This document shows, in pieces, positions 26,367 through 37,456 of a stretch of 64,000 nt of DNA. The notes under the pieces were generated by a model. It was not told the DNA's origin and searched no databases. It saw only the letters and a list, made by a program, of their open reading frames with translations. The first letter of the stretch is position 1; every line of letters begins with the position of its first letter. The stretch is from Rhodomicrobium sp. Az07 (GTDB lineage Bacteria; Pseudomonadota; Alphaproteobacteria; Rhizobiales; Rhodomicrobiaceae): the NCBI RefSeq assembly GCF_018619475.1, contig NZ_JAHFZG010000001.1, positions 124,001 through 188,000 of the forward strand. Direction: 5' to 3'. A program made the translations under genes and the position numbers.

Positions 26367-26441
26367 CCTCGCCCGGTCCGCCGCGCCGCTTCGCTCGCGC
26401 CATGCAATACCCGGCCTCACGGTGCCCGTTAAAGTTGAGTT

Positions 26442-26470
26442 TTGCATTTCGCGGAACGTCTTGCTATACC
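26442..26470 (+). promoter_or_regulatory. candidate sigma-70-type promoter of the nitrile hydratase-like operon
   Basis: TTGCAT (26442-26447) and TATACC (26465-26470) are separated by 17 bases. They stand 41 bases before the first gene of the three-gene set. The spacing is ideal and the hexamers match the consensus at four of six positions each. This is a prediction by eye. Confidence 0.4.
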
Positions 26471-26510
26471 GTAGGCATCGTTCACCAAACCGTCATCGCG
26501 GCCGTTTCCC

Positions 26511-26822
26511 ATGCAAGAAGCTCCAAGAAAACAGAACGATATCGGCGGTTCGCCCGCTGGCGCGATCGAGTTTGCCGGGCACGAATCGCTGCCTTGGCAC
26601 GATCGCGTCGAGGCGCTCGTCACGCTCGTGCAGCATCCCGCGCGCGGACTGTTCACACCGGACGAAATTCGCCGTCGCATCGAGAACGCCGCCGCCGAGG
26701 GCGCGACCTACCACGAACGCGCGGTCGTGGCGCTCGCGAATGCGCTGCTCGAACGCGGCGCGATCACGGGCGACGAGCTGGCGGATGCGCTGGATGCGAT
26801 CTCGAAACAGGGGCGGCCATGA
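26511..26822 (+). CDS. ScnA-like / nitrile hydratase beta N-terminal-domain protein
   Basis: A 103-residue protein resembling the N-terminal half of nitrile hydratase beta, which is a separate subunit (alpha, ScnA) in thiocyanate hydrolase. The recognisable part is LPWHDRVEALVTLV and ATYHERAVVALANALLERGAITGDEL, matching the family's 'YYERWLAALEALLVEKG' helix. Its stop overlaps the next start (ATGA at 26819-26822), so translation is coupled. Together with the next two genes it rebuilds a complete three-part enzyme scaffold. Weak conservation makes this subunit the least certain of the three. Confidence 0.7.
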   Translation: MQEAPRKQNDIGGSPAGAIEFAGHESLPWHDRVEALVTLVQHPARGLFTPDEIRRRIENAAAEGATYHERAVVALANALLERGAITGDELADALDAISKQGRP

Positions 26823-27301
26823 CCGACACGACCATGAGCGAGGGAAGCGTCACCGAAACCGAAAGCCCGGCCGACGCTTCGTCAGAAGCGGGAACGCCTG
26901 CGGTGCTCGTGCCCGTGGCGCCCTCCACGTTGCCGGTCGTCATGGGTAGCCAGCCGCGCTTCGGCAAAGGCAACACCGTCCATGTGCGCAGGGTGATCGG
27001 CCCAGCCTACACGCGCACGCCGCGCTACGTTATGGGCGCGAAAGGCACGATCTCGCGTCCGCTCGGCGAATTCTTCAATCCCGACGATATCGCCTACGGC
27101 CGCTTCACGCCGAAGAAAATGCTCTATCGGGTGCAGTTCCGGCAGGTCGACCTCTGGCCCGAATACAAGGGGCCGCCGAGCGATACGCTCGAAATCGAGC
27201 TGTTCGAGCACTGGCTGACGCTCAATCCGAAAGACAAGACCGATGATCAACTTCCTTGGTATCGTAGGGTTGCGCCGGGTCGGCGGAAGCGCCGCGCCTG
27301 A
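26819..27301 (+). CDS. ScnB-like / nitrile hydratase beta SH3-domain protein
   Basis: A 160-residue protein matching the C-terminal SH3-like half of nitrile hydratase beta (ScnB in thiocyanate hydrolase). The first 50 residues are acidic and low-complexity. Family features start at FGKGNTVHVRRVIGPAYTRTPRYVMGAKGTI, where the family has GHTR-P-Y-RG; the conserved TR and RY are kept. LYRVQFRQVDLWPE is the usual core strand pair. It overlaps gene 1 by four bases and gene 3 by 59 bases. In true enzymes this subunit contributes arginines that contact the metal-site cysteines. Confidence 0.78.
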   Translation: MTDTTMSEGSVTETESPADASSEAGTPAVLVPVAPSTLPVVMGSQPRFGKGNTVHVRRVIGPAYTRTPRYVMGAKGTISRPLGEFFNPDDIAYGRFTPKKMLYRVQFRQVDLWPEYKGPPSDTLEIELFEHWLTLNPKDKTDDQLPWYRRVAPGRRKRRA

Positions 27302-27959
27302 GCAGGGTTCAACGTCACGGGCGCTTGCGACAACGCCGAAGGCGGCGCCGCTCGGCTATTACGAGGCCCTCGAAGCGGCGTTGAGCGAACTCCTCATCGC
27401 GAAGGGTCTTATCAAGGCCGTCGACATCCAGCGCGCCGTCGAAGCGCTCGATGCAGGCTCACCGGCCTATGGCGCAAGGCTCATCGCGCGCGCCTGGATC
27501 GACCCCGCCTTCAAGGCGCGCCTTTTCGAAAATGCGAATGTCGCCGCGCGCGAACTCGACTGCGATGCGGGGCCGGGGCGCCTCATCGTCGTGGAAAATA
27601 CGCCGCATTTGCATAATCTCGTCGTATCCTCGCTCGGCGTGTCCTACCCGCGAGCGCTTCTTGGACGCGCGCCCGCATGGTACGAGGGTGCGGCCTACAG
27701 AAGCCGCGCCGTCCGCGAACCGCGTCAGGTTCTCGCCGAATTCGGCACGGACATTCCGAGCTATGTCGAGGTCCGCGTCCACGATGCGGCGGCGGACCAT
27801 GTCTACGTCGTTCTGCCGATGCGGCCAGCCGGAACCGAAAGCTTTTCGGAGGAAGATCTTGCCGCCCTCGTCACGCGCGAAAGCATGATTGGCGTGCAGG
27901 TGCCGCGCCTGCCCGGTCTGTTGCCGAACGAAGACGGTGCGAGTCAAGCCGAAGCTTGA
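27243..27959 (+). CDS. nitrile hydratase alpha / ScnC-like protein lacking the metal-site cysteines
   Basis: A 238-residue homologue of the catalytic subunit of nitrile hydratase and thiocyanate hydrolase. Nearly every family landmark is present: ARLIARAWIDPAFKARL, VVENTPHLHNLVV, PAWYEGAAYRSRAVREPR, YVVLPMRPAGTE and LAALVTRESMIGV. The claw-setting motif that should read C-T-L-C-S-C (metal ligands) reads S129-S-L-G132-V-S134, so all three cysteine ligands are gone. The only cysteine left is C107. It therefore cannot hold the normal Fe/Co centre. The start at 27243 overlaps the previous gene by 59 bases; a TTG at 27270 is possible. A structural, regulatory or altered catalytic role is open. Confidence 0.85.
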   Translation: MINFLGIVGLRRVGGSAAPEQGSTSRALATTPKAAPLGYYEALEAALSELLIAKGLIKAVDIQRAVEALDAGSPAYGARLIARAWIDPAFKARLFENANVAARELDCDAGPGRLIVVENTPHLHNLVVSSLGVSYPRALLGRAPAWYEGAAYRSRAVREPRQVLAEFGTDIPSYVEVRVHDAAADHVYVVLPMRPAGTESFSEEDLAALVTRESMIGVQVPRLPGLLPNEDGASQAEA

Positions 27960-28044
27960 ATTGGTGCTGTCAGGTAGCGCTCGGAAGGGCGACTCGCGAA
28001 AGCCTTGCCCTAACAGGCACGCCTCCACTGACGGATAACAAGCT

Positions 28045-28090
28045 GCGCCGCTGGAAGGCGCACGTTCGTTCACGTTCCAGCGGCGCTTTT
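28045..28090 (+). terminator. intrinsic terminator after the nitrile hydratase-like operon
   Basis: GCGCCGCTGGAA (28045-28056) pairs perfectly with TTCCAGCGGCGC (28075-28086), a 12-bp stem followed by TTTT. It lies 86 bases after the last gene of the three-gene set, and would end that transcript before the convergent lipoprotein gene. Confidence 0.85.
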
Positions 28091-28101
28091 GGAAGAACGG
28101 C

Positions 28102-28542
28102 CTAAACCTTGACCTTCGCGGCGGCCGGCACGCTGTGGCATGGGCTCTTCTCGTTCTTCAGTGTCTTCTTGCCCTCAGGCGGCTTGCCCTTGAAATAGCG
28201 CGCGGTCGCGATGGCAACCTGCGGCTGGCCCTCGCCGTTCGATACCTCCTGAATGCCATCCTGATACCAGCCATCATATTTGCGCGCGGCGGCTTCCTCG
28301 CGGGCGCGGCACCAGACCACCGCCGACAAATCCGCGAAGGTGAATTTGCTTGTGGTTGCGGCGGCGAGGCGCAGCGTATCCGGCCCCTGCTCCGTCACCA
28401 CAACGTCTTTCACCGTGAAAATGCCCGATTGCGGCATCTTCGTCGTATCGACGGCGGCGGCCTGCAAAGGCTGCGTTTCCGTCTTCGAGGCGCAACCTGC
28501 CAGCGCAACCGTGGCGACGGCGAATAAGGCAATTCTTTTCAT
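28102..28542 (-). CDS. small lipoprotein of unknown function
   Basis: A 146-residue protein starting at MKRIALFAVATVALAGC, a lipoprotein signal with lipobox ALAGC (Cys17). The mature part contains KFTFADLSAVVWCRAREEAAARKYDGWYQDGIQEV and ends in a Lys/Ala tail. I do not recognise the domain. The longer frame to 28704 is rejected because the signal peptide starts at 28542. It is transcribed towards the terminator of the nitrile hydratase-like operon. Confidence 0.78.
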   Translation of the reverse strand: MKRIALFAVATVALAGCASKTETQPLQAAAVDTTKMPQSGIFTVKDVVVTEQGPDTLRLAAATTSKFTFADLSAVVWCRAREEAAARKYDGWYQDGIQEVSNGEGQPQVAIATARYFKGKPPEGKKTLKNEKSPCHSVPAAAKVKV

Positions 28543-28780
28543 GAGACGATCAATCCATGACTTCGTTGACGCGAAGGCCGCCAGCCCCTTTGGCGCGCCG
28601 ATCCTTGAGCGTGGCGGCTGATTCTCGGCGCTTTGTGGCTCGCCCCCCGGGTTTTCAACCTGAGATTGAGCGCCAATGACGTTCAAAGCGTAACTGTTGC
28701 TCAAAAGCGACCGGCGTCGCTCAAGCCCCTCTCGATTCCTTCAATTGCAATTGCGGCTCTTTCGAGCGATGATCCCGTCA

Positions 28781-30884
<2,104 letters not shown>

Positions 30885-30899
30885 CGGTGTTGGCTGACT

Positions 30900-31057
30900 G
30901 TTGTTCGACCGGGCGGCACCAACGCGGCGAGTGCGCAAGACATTGTCGCCTGGGCGCCAACGGCCCTTGGTCGGATCATCAAGATACATGGAGCCAAGGC
31001 GGATCAGCAGAGGCCGGATCACAGACCACTCGAAATCCGTCGGATTGAAGCGCCCAT
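30900..31057 (-). pseudogene. 5' remnant of an IS5-family transposase gene
   Basis: Reading leftwards from an ATG at about 31057 that has GGAGGAG upstream, the second reading frame gives FNPTDFEWSVIRPLL, the typical start of IS5/IS1031-type transposases. One base is missing right after the start codon (ATGGGCGCTTC where ATGGG-CGC-TTC would be expected), so the frame is broken. The similarity fades after about 20 residues, and no second IS end or rest of the gene remains. The fragment sits between thiC and oxyR and is a decayed insertion. Confidence 0.55.
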
Positions 31058-31085
31058 GAGAAACTCCTCCGTTTGAGAGGTGGAA

Positions 31086-32003
31086 TCACAGCGCGCCGGA
31101 TTCGGGGATCCCTTTATGGGTTAGCGCCGACACGATCCGCCCAAGCTCGCGGAAATCCGCTTTCTTCGGCGAGGAAGTCCGCCAGGCGAGGCCGATAATT
31201 CGATGCGGAACGGGCGGCGCAAAGCGCATCAGTCGCACGCCGGGCCGCCTCTCGACGTCGAGGCTCATGCGCGGCAGCAGCGTCACGCCGAAACCGCCCG
31301 CCACCATCTGCACCAGCGTCGAAAGGCTCGTGGTGCCCATCGTGTCCAGCTTGCCCGCGCGGTTCAGCGAACAGACACTGAGCGCCTGATCGCGCAGGCA
31401 ATGGCCCTCTTCAAGGAGAAGGATGCGCTCGTTGTCGAACATGTCCGGCGAGGCGAGCGCGCCCTGCGGCTCCGGGCGGCTCTCGGGCACGGCGAACACG
31501 AACTCGTCCTCGAACAGCGGCAGTGTTTCGATGTCGGGCAGATCGACGGGGAGCGCCAGAAGCACGGCATCGAGCCGCCCGCCCGCGAGGTCGGCGAGGA
31601 GATGGTGCGTCTGGCTTTCGCGCAGCTCGATGTCGAGGTGGGGATGGTTTTCGCGCAGCACCGGCAACAGGCGGGGAAGCACATACGGCGCAACCGTCGG
31701 GATGACGCCGAGCCGGAGCGCATGGGAAAGAGGCGCGTCCCCCTGCCGCGCAGCCGTCTCAAGATCGCGAACGGCAGCGAGGATCGATGCCACGCGACGG
31801 GCCGTTTCCTCGCCCTCGCGCGTGAGCTTCGCGCCGGTTCGCGTCCGTTCGATCAGCACCGCGCCAAGCTCGCGCTCAAGGTCTTGTATCTGCATCGAAA
31901 GCGCGGGCTGCGTCACGGCGCAGGCCTCCGCCGCGCGGCCGAAGTGCAGGGAGCGGGCCAGCGCATCGAAATAGCGGAGCTGTTTCAGCGAGATGTTTGC
32001 CAT
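31086..32003 (-). CDS. oxyR: LysR-type hydrogen-peroxide sensor OxyR
   Basis: A 305-residue LysR regulator. The N-terminal helix-turn-helix is LKQLRYFDALARSLHFGRAAEACAVTQPALS. The redox cysteines of OxyR are present as C202 (EEGHCLRDQ) and C211 (ALSVCS), matching C199/C208 of the E. coli protein. It is divergent from katA; two LysR-type dyads in the intergenic region suggest direct activation of katA and autoregulation. The stop codon lies where an IS5-type relic begins. Family role: activation of peroxide defence on disulfide formation. Confidence 0.94.
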   Translation of the reverse strand: MANISLKQLRYFDALARSLHFGRAAEACAVTQPALSMQIQDLERELGAVLIERTRTGAKLTREGEETARRVASILAAVRDLETAARQGDAPLSHALRLGVIPTVAPYVLPRLLPVLRENHPHLDIELRESQTHHLLADLAGGRLDAVLLALPVDLPDIETLPLFEDEFVFAVPESRPEPQGALASPDMFDNERILLLEEGHCLRDQALSVCSLNRAGKLDTMGTTSLSTLVQMVAGGFGVTLLPRMSLDVERRPGVRLMRFAPPVPHRIIGLAWRTSSPKKADFRELGRIVSALTHKGIPESGAL

Positions 32004-32012
32004 TAGGTGAGC

Positions 32013-32055
32013 TTATCGCAACTTCAGATAATGCGAATAGCCCTGATTGCGCTAT
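32013..32055. promoter_or_regulatory. paired LysR/OxyR-type dyads between oxyR and katA
   Basis: TTATC-N9-GATAA (32013-32031) and ATAGC-N9-GCTAT (32037-32055) are two perfect 5-bp dyads of the LysR T-N11-A type. Their centres are 24 bp apart, fitting an OxyR tetramer bound to two neighbouring sites. They lie 9 bases from oxyR and 43 bases from katA. Confidence 0.6.
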
Positions 32056-32098
32056 GTGGTTAAGTTCGAGCCATTCTAAACAGGGAGCAAGCAAATAA

Positions 32099-33574
32099 AT
32101 GGCCGACAAACCCATTTTGACGACGACGGCGGGCGCTCCGGTTCCCGACAATCAGAATTCACTGACGGCGGGCGAACGCGGGCCGGTTCTGTTGCAGGAC
32201 GTTCACCTGCTCGAAAAACTCGCGCATCAGAATCGCGAGCGCATCCCCGAACGCGTGGTGCACGCCAAGGGCTGGGGCGCGCACGGCACCTTCACCGTCA
32301 CGAACGACATCACGACGTACAGCCGCGCAAAGCTGTTCTCTGACATCGGCAAGAAGACGGAGGTGATCGCGCGCTTCTCGACGGTGGCGGGCGAACTCGG
32401 CGCCGCCGACGCCGAGCGCGACGTGCGCGGCTTCTCGATCAAGTTCTACACCGAGGAAGGCAACTGGGATATGGCCGGCAACAATACGCCGGTGTTCTTC
32501 ATCCGCGACGCGCTGAAATTCCCCGACTTCATCCACACGCAGAAGCGCCACCCCAAGACGAACCTGCGCTCGCCCACGGCGATGTGGGATTTCTGGTCGC
32601 TGTCGCCCGAAAGCCTGCATCAGGTGACGATCCTGTTCTCGGATCGCGGCATCCCGGTCGCGCCTCACTTCATGAACGGCTACGGCTCGCACACCTATTC
32701 GTTCGTCAATGCGCAGAATGAACGCTTCTGGGTGAAATTCCACTTCAAGACGCTTCAGGGGCACCGCCACCACACGAACCGCGAGGCCGAGGAGATCGTC
32801 GGCAAGGACCGCGAGAGCTATCAGCGCGAGCTGTTCGGCACCATCGAACGCGGCGACTTCCCGAAATGGCGGTTGTTCGTGCAGATCATGCCGGAGACCG
32901 ACGCCGACAAGACGCCTTACAACCCCTTCGACCTGACGAAGGTCTGGCCGCATGGCGACTATCCGCTGATCGAGGTTGGCATCCTCGAACTCAACCGCAA
33001 CGTCGACAACTACTTTGCGGAGATCGAGCAGCTCGCCTTTTCGCCGTCGAATGTGGTACCGGGCATTGGCCACAGCCCTGACAAGATGCTCCAGGCGCGC
33101 GTGTTTTCCTATGCGGATGCGCACCGCTATCGCCTCGGCACGCATTACGAGGCGTTGCCGGTGAACGCGCCGAAATCGGGCGTGCACACCTATCACAAGG
33201 ACGGCGCGATGCGCTTCTTCGGTAGCCAGACCGGCAACGTCGACGCCTTCTACGAGCCTAACTCGTTCGGCGGCGCGGTGGAAGCGCCGCAATATCGCGA
33301 GCCGCCGCTGAAGGTTTCGGGCGACGCGGACCGCTACAATCACCGCATCGGCAACGACGATTACAGTCAGCCGCGCGCGCTGTTCCACCTGTTCGACGCC
33401 GGGCAGAAGGAGCGACTGTTCAGCAACATCGCGGAAGCCATGCAGGGTGTGCCGGTGGAGATCGTGAAGCGGCAGGTCGTACACTTCTACAGGGTCGATC
33501 CCGAATACGGGCTCGGCGTCGCTTCCAGGATGGGCCTCGCCCCTGAGGACGTGCAACTCAAGGCGGCCGAGTAG
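32099..33574 (+). CDS. katA: monofunctional haem catalase KatA
   Basis: A small-subunit haem catalase of 491 residues that splits hydrogen peroxide. The catalytic histidine is H55 in [12 protein letters not shown], and the proximal haem ligand is Y338 in [15 protein letters not shown]. Asn in FTVTND and the distal loop [20 protein letters not shown] are as expected. There is no signal peptide, so it is cytoplasmic. It is divergent from oxyR and has OxyR-type dyads upstream. A GGCCGGA hairpin follows the stop codon. Confidence 0.96.
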   Translation: MADKPILTTTAGAPVPDNQNSLTAGERGPVLLQDVHLLEKLAHQNRERIPERVVHAKGWGAHGTFTVTNDITTYSRAKLFSDIGKKTEVIARFSTVAGELGAADAERDVRGFSIKFYTEEGNWDMAGNNTPVFFIRDALKFPDFIHTQKRHPKTNLRSPTAMWDFWSLSPESLHQVTILFSDRGIPVAPHFMNGYGSHTYSFVNAQNERFWVKFHFKTLQGHRHHTNREAEEIVGKDRESYQRELFGTIERGDFPKWRLFVQIMPETDADKTPYNPFDLTKVWPHGDYPLIEVGILELNRNVDNYFAEIEQLAFSPSNVVPGIGHSPDKMLQARVFSYADAHRYRLGTHYEALPVNAPKSGVHTYHKDGAMRFFGSQTGNVDAFYEPNSFGGAVEAPQYREPPLKVSGDADRYNHRIGNDDYSQPRALFHLFDAGQKERLFSNIAEAMQGVPVEIVKRQVVHFYRVDPEYGLGVASRMGLAPEDVQLKAAE

Positions 33575-33582
33575 CCCGAACA

Positions 33583-33613
33583 AAGGCCGGATCACGCCAT
33601 TTGGTCCGGCCTT
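33583..33613 (+). terminator. stem-loop after katA
   Basis: AAGGCCGGA (33583-33591) and TCCGGCCTT (33605-33613) form a perfect 9-bp stem, 9 bases after the katA stop. The following AAAAATT lacks a U-run, so it may act as a weak terminator or as a 3'-end stabiliser. Confidence 0.55.
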
Positions 33614-33620
33614 AAAAATT

Positions 33621-33794
33621 AATACGAATAGCCCTTATCAAACGCGTAATAACGCGCTACCTTGTTGATACACATGGTCTTAGCGATGGTGCCTTCTTTC
33701 AGCCATTAGTCGGCGGCGTCCCGGCCCTGCGTACTTGGTTGCGGTTTTTCTCAAGAAATGCCCCGGAGGCTTACGCTTTCCGGGGCCTTTTTTT
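33621..33794 (+). ncRNA. candidate small RNA region with OxyR-site-like sequence and strong terminator
   Basis: AATACGAATAGCCCTTAT (33621-33638) matches AATGCGAATAGCCCTGAT in the oxyR-katA regulatory region at 16 of 18 bases. About 120 bases downstream, GCCCCGGA (33760-33767) pairs with TCCGGGGC (33779-33786), followed by seven T residues at 33788-33794, a strong rightward terminator. No convincing gene lies between; only an 11-codon ORF starts at about 33673. The arrangement suits a peroxide-induced small RNA. The parts are seen; the transcript is inferred. Confidence 0.4.
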
Positions 33795-33810
33795 ACCGCC
33801 GCAAGCCGCG

Positions 33811-34281
33811 TCAAAGGGCGACGGCCATGATCCCCTGAAATGACAAGATGGCGCTGATCGCCGCGACGCCCACCGAGATCAGCAGTTCCAGCCACGTCGG
33901 CCTGAACAGGCTCCGCCGCATCGCATTCACGGGTCCGAGCGGCAGCAACGGACAGACGCGCGCCTGATCCTGAGGTTGACGCGTCTTCAGAAAGGCGATC
34001 GTTTCGTCAATCCTGTATCCCGCCCCCTCGGGATACGCGCATTTGCGTTCCACCGGGAAGCGCGGGTCGTATCGCCAGATCAGAAGATCGCGGGCGCTTG
34101 CATTGAGAAGAAAAACGAGATCGTCGCGCGGGATGACGGGCACGCCGTCCCGATCCGGCACGAGCCGCAGCGCCGCAGGCGTATTCTGCGGCATCCAGCG
34201 ATGCGGCTTGAAGGGTCGAAAGTGTTGCCCCGTGGCAGCGAGCGTCGCCGAGGCGTCCAGCGTAGCGGCAATGTCGGTCAT
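33811..34281 (-). CDS. hypothetical protein with C-terminal membrane anchor
   Basis: A 156-residue protein with a soluble N-terminal region (residues 1-128, containing RDDLVFLLNASARDLLIWRYDPRFP) and one hydrophobic helix at the C-terminus (WLELLISVGVAAISAILSFQGIMAVAL). A GGAGGG sequence stands before the ATG. I do not recognise the family. The tail-anchored layout suggests attachment to the inner membrane with the bulk in the cytoplasm. It follows cobT on the same strand after about 100 bases, but need not be related. Confidence 0.7.
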   Translation of the reverse strand: MTDIAATLDASATLAATGQHFRPFKPHRWMPQNTPAALRLVPDRDGVPVIPRDDLVFLLNASARDLLIWRYDPRFPVERKCAYPEGAGYRIDETIAFLKTRQPQDQARVCPLLPLGPVNAMRRSLFRPTWLELLISVGVAAISAILSFQGIMAVAL

Positions 34282-34383
34282 GTGGCCCTCCCGTGGTCGT
34301 GGGCCTCATGGTCGAAAAAGATGCTTGCGTGTGGCTCGCCTCGAGCTGGTTATCCCCAGCAGCGGAAGCGCGGGCGCCGCCTG

Positions 34384-36249
34384 CTAATGGAACCGTCCGC
34401 GCGTGCCGGGACCGCGCCCGCGTTCGGCGAACAATTCCGCGAGCTTTTCCGTCATCGCGCCCGCAAGTTCCTCGGCGTCCGAGATTGTAACCGCGCGGCG
34501 ATAATAGCGCGTCACGTCGTGACCGATGCCGATGGCGATGAGTTCCACGGGCGAACGCGTCTCGATTTCGTGAATCACCTGCCGAAGATGCTTCTCCAGA
34601 TAGGTGCCCGAGTTGACCGAAAGCGTCGAATCGTCCACCGGCGCGCCGTCCGAGATCATCATGAGGATACGCCGCTGCTCGGGTCGCGCCAGCATGCGGG
34701 CGTGCGCCCAGGTCAGCGCCTCGCCGTCGATATTCTCCTTCAGAAGCCCCTCGCGCATCATGAGGCCGAGATTGCGCCGCGCGCGCCGCCAGGGCATGTC
34801 CGCCGCCTTGTAGATGATGTGGCGCAAATCGTTCAGTCGGCCGGGCTGCGGCTGCTTGCCGGCGGCGAGCCACTGTTCGCGCGCCTGTCCGCCCTTCCAT
34901 TGCCGCGTCGTGAAGCCGAGGATTTCCACCTTCACGCCGCAGCGCTCGAGCGTGCGCGCGAGGATGTCGGCGCAGCACGCCGCGACCATGATCGGCCGCC
35001 CGCGCATCGAACCGGAATTGTCGATGAGGAGCGTCACCACCGTGTCGCGGAACTCCGTTTCGCGCTCCATCTTGAAGGAGAGCGGCTGGAAGCGGTCGGT
35101 GACGACGCGCGAGAGCTTCGCGGTGTCGAGGATGCCCTCTTCGAGGTCGAAGGCCCACGAGCGGTTCTGCTGCGCAAGGAGACGGCGCTGGAGGCGGTTC
35201 GCGAGGCGGCTGACGGCCACCTGGATCACTGCGAGCTGCTTGTCGAGGAAAGCCCGCAGGCGTTCGAGTTCGTCGGCGTCGCACAGCGATTCGGCGGTCA
35301 CGAACTCGTCGAATTGCCGCGTGTAGACCTTGTAGCCGAAGTCTCCCGGCGCATCGAGTACGGACGTGTTGGGCTGGCGCGAAGAATGCGGCTGCTCCTT
35401 GCCTTCGGTCTCGGACGGCTTGTAGTCCTTCTCGGTGATGTCGGCTGCGTCGGCATCGTCGTCGGCGTCCGAGCCTTCCGCGTCGTCGGCCTGCGCTTCG
35501 GACGCCTGCGAGCTTTGATCGCTGTCTTCCTGCGTGCTTTCGCCGGGATTATCTTCGTTCTTCTGCTCGTCCGCGTCGGCGCTTTGCTCCGTCTCCGGGT
35601 CTTCGGCAGGCGCCTCCATCAGTTGGAGCGCGACGAGCACATCGCGCGTGAGCTTCGCGAAGGCGGCCTGATCGGCGACGGTGGCGTCTGCGCGGTCGAG
35701 GATGCTGCCCGCGCGCTCGTTTACCCAGTCGCGCCACGCATCGACGACGCCTTTCGCGCCGCGCGGCGGCTTCTGGCCCCTGAGCCGTTCGCGCACCATG
35801 AGCGAGATGGCATCCGCGAGCGGCGCGTCCTGCCGGTCGATGTCCCGATCCGGGAAACGCTCGTAGATCGCGGCGAGCTTGGCGTCCAGGTTCTTCGCGA
35901 CGCCCTTCATCCGCAGCGCCCCCAGCGCCTCCACGCGCGCGCGCTCCATCGCGTTGTAAACCGCCCGCGCCTCGCCGGACGGCGGCGCGTAGGCGTTGTG
36001 CAGCTTGTCGTCGTGCGCCGAAATCATGAGCGCGAGCGAGTCCGAATAGCCGCGGATGATCGCGATTTCCTTTTTCGTGATCGCCCGGCTCGGCAACGGC
36101 AGACGCACCGTCTTGCCGTCGAAACCCGGCGTCTCGGGGCCGAACGTGACGTTCACGGATTTGTTTCCCGCCAGCGAACGCGTTGCGAGCGAAACCGCCC
36201 GCTTGAACGGCTGGATCGGATCGGCCTTTTTTCTCGGGGTGTTCGGCAT
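34384..36249 (-). CDS. cobT: cobaltochelatase subunit CobT
   Basis: CobT, with CobS and CobN, inserts Co2+ into hydrogenobyrinic acid a,c-diamide in aerobic cobalamin synthesis. The 621-residue protein has the usual parts: an N-terminal helical region, a long acidic linker (about 215-300, rich in D/E/S), and a C-terminal von Willebrand A domain. That domain holds the MIDAS motif D-N-S-G-S-M in [13 protein letters not shown]. The start is MPNTPRKK at 36249. cobS lies directly upstream, in the standard rhizobial order; cobN is not in the window. Confidence 0.95.
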   Translation of the reverse strand: MPNTPRKKADPIQPFKRAVSLATRSLAGNKSVNVTFGPETPGFDGKTVRLPLPSRAITKKEIAIIRGYSDSLALMISAHDDKLHNAYAPPSGEARAVYNAMERARVEALGALRMKGVAKNLDAKLAAIYERFPDRDIDRQDAPLADAISLMVRERLRGQKPPRGAKGVVDAWRDWVNERAGSILDRADATVADQAAFAKLTRDVLVALQLMEAPAEDPETEQSADADEQKNEDNPGESTQEDSDQSSQASEAQADDAEGSDADDDADAADITEKDYKPSETEGKEQPHSSRQPNTSVLDAPGDFGYKVYTRQFDEFVTAESLCDADELERLRAFLDKQLAVIQVAVSRLANRLQRRLLAQQNRSWAFDLEEGILDTAKLSRVVTDRFQPLSFKMERETEFRDTVVTLLIDNSGSMRGRPIMVAACCADILARTLERCGVKVEILGFTTRQWKGGQAREQWLAAGKQPQPGRLNDLRHIIYKAADMPWRRARRNLGLMMREGLLKENIDGEALTWAHARMLARPEQRRILMMISDGAPVDDSTLSVNSGTYLEKHLRQVIHEIETRSPVELIAIGIGHDVTRYYRRAVTISDAEELAGAMTEKLAELFAERGRGPGTRGRFH

Positions 36250-36393
36250 GGGCCTAGCCTTCAAGGCGCTTCATCGGTCTTGCCGGAAAGCGGCGTGCCG
36301 CTCCCGGATCGTAACATCACGCGCGGCCCGGATGCCGCCTCGGCGACATCGCACCGCCCTCAAAACGCACGTTGCACGCTCCTCTGGCCGCGT

Positions 36394-37380
36394 TCAGGCG
36401 AGCGCGATATTGGCGGTCGAAGCGGGCAGTTCTTCGCCGAAACAGCGCTGATAGAACTCGGCCACAAGACCGCGCTCAAGCTCGTCGCACTTGTTGAGGA
36501 AGCTCAGGGTGAACGCGAAGCCGACATCGCCGAAGATCGTCGCGTTCTCGGCCCAGGTGATGACCGTGCGCGGGCTCATCACGGTGGAGAGGTCGCCATT
36601 CACGAAGGCCGTGCGCGTCAGTTCCGCCACGCGAACCATGTTGCCGACGGCGCGGCGGCCGAGCTCGTTCTCGTAGCCCTTCGCCTTGGCGAGCACGATA
36701 TTCACCTCGTCCTCGTAGGGCAGATAATTCAGCGTGACGACGATCGACCAGCGGTCCATCTGGCCCTGATTGATCTGCTGCGTGCCGTGATAGAGGCCTG
36801 ACGTGTCGCCGAGGCCGATTGTGTTCGTGGTCGCGAAGAGGCGAAAGGCGGGATGCGGACGGATCACGCGGCTCTGGTCGAGAAGCGTCAGCTTGCCGGA
36901 CACTTCGAGCACGCGCTGGATGACGAACATCACGTCAGGGCGGCCCGCGTCGTATTCGTCGAAGACGAGCGCGGTGTTCGATTGCAGCGCCCAAGGCAGG
37001 ATGCCTTCGCGGAATTCCGTGATCTGCTGGCCTTCCCTGATGACGATGGCGTCCTTGCCGACGAGGTCGATACGGCTGACATGGCTGTCGAGGTTGATGC
37101 GAACGCACGGCCAGTTCAGCCGCGCCGCAACCTGCTCGATATGTGTCGATTTGCCGGTGCCGTGATAGCCCTGGATCATCACGCGCCGGTTGTAGGCGAA
37201 GCCCGCGAGGACGGCGAGCGTGGTTTCCCGGTTGAACAGGTAATCCGTGTCGAGTTCCGGAACGAATTCGGAGGCTTGCGAGTAGGCCGGCACCTCCATG
37301 TTGCTCTCGATGCCGAACACCTGACTGACAGAAACTTTCATGTCGGGCAGGCCCGCAAGGCCTGCTACACCGTTGGTCAT
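36394..37380 (-). CDS. cobS: cobaltochelatase subunit CobS
   Basis: CobS is the AAA+ ATPase that drives cobalt insertion with CobT and CobN. The 328-residue protein has Walker [10 protein letters not shown] near residue 75, Walker [15 protein letters not shown] and sensor-1 [15 protein letters not shown]. The start is an ATG at 37380. cobT follows downstream after 144 bases, and a J-domain protein gene precedes it by 76 bases, as in many Hyphomicrobiales. Confidence 0.96.
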   Translation of the reverse strand: MTNGVAGLAGLPDMKVSVSQVFGIESNMEVPAYSQASEFVPELDTDYLFNRETTLAVLAGFAYNRRVMIQGYHGTGKSTHIEQVAARLNWPCVRINLDSHVSRIDLVGKDAIVIREGQQITEFREGILPWALQSNTALVFDEYDAGRPDVMFVIQRVLEVSGKLTLLDQSRVIRPHPAFRLFATTNTIGLGDTSGLYHGTQQINQGQMDRWSIVVTLNYLPYEDEVNIVLAKAKGYENELGRRAVGNMVRVAELTRTAFVNGDLSTVMSPRTVITWAENATIFGDVGFAFTLSFLNKCDELERGLVAEFYQRCFGEELPASTANIALA

Positions 37381-37456
37381 GGCTTCCCCTCGGGATTGTT
37401 TTCGTGCCAGCGCTTCCCTGGCTAGCCGTCCGGTCGGGCCGCCCGCCAGTAAACGA

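Noticed and set aside
27243-27959. The cysteine-less alpha-like protein as a nitrile hydratase-like leader peptide of a RiPP pathway
   Set aside because: It keeps the full C-terminal half of the enzyme, has both beta-type partners, and shows no core-peptide-like tail or modification enzyme nearby.
33976-36801. A 941-codon open frame on the plus strand opposite cobT and cobS
   Set aside because: It is antisense to two certain genes, is extremely Arg/His/Glu-rich without domains, and arises from the GC-rich codon pattern.
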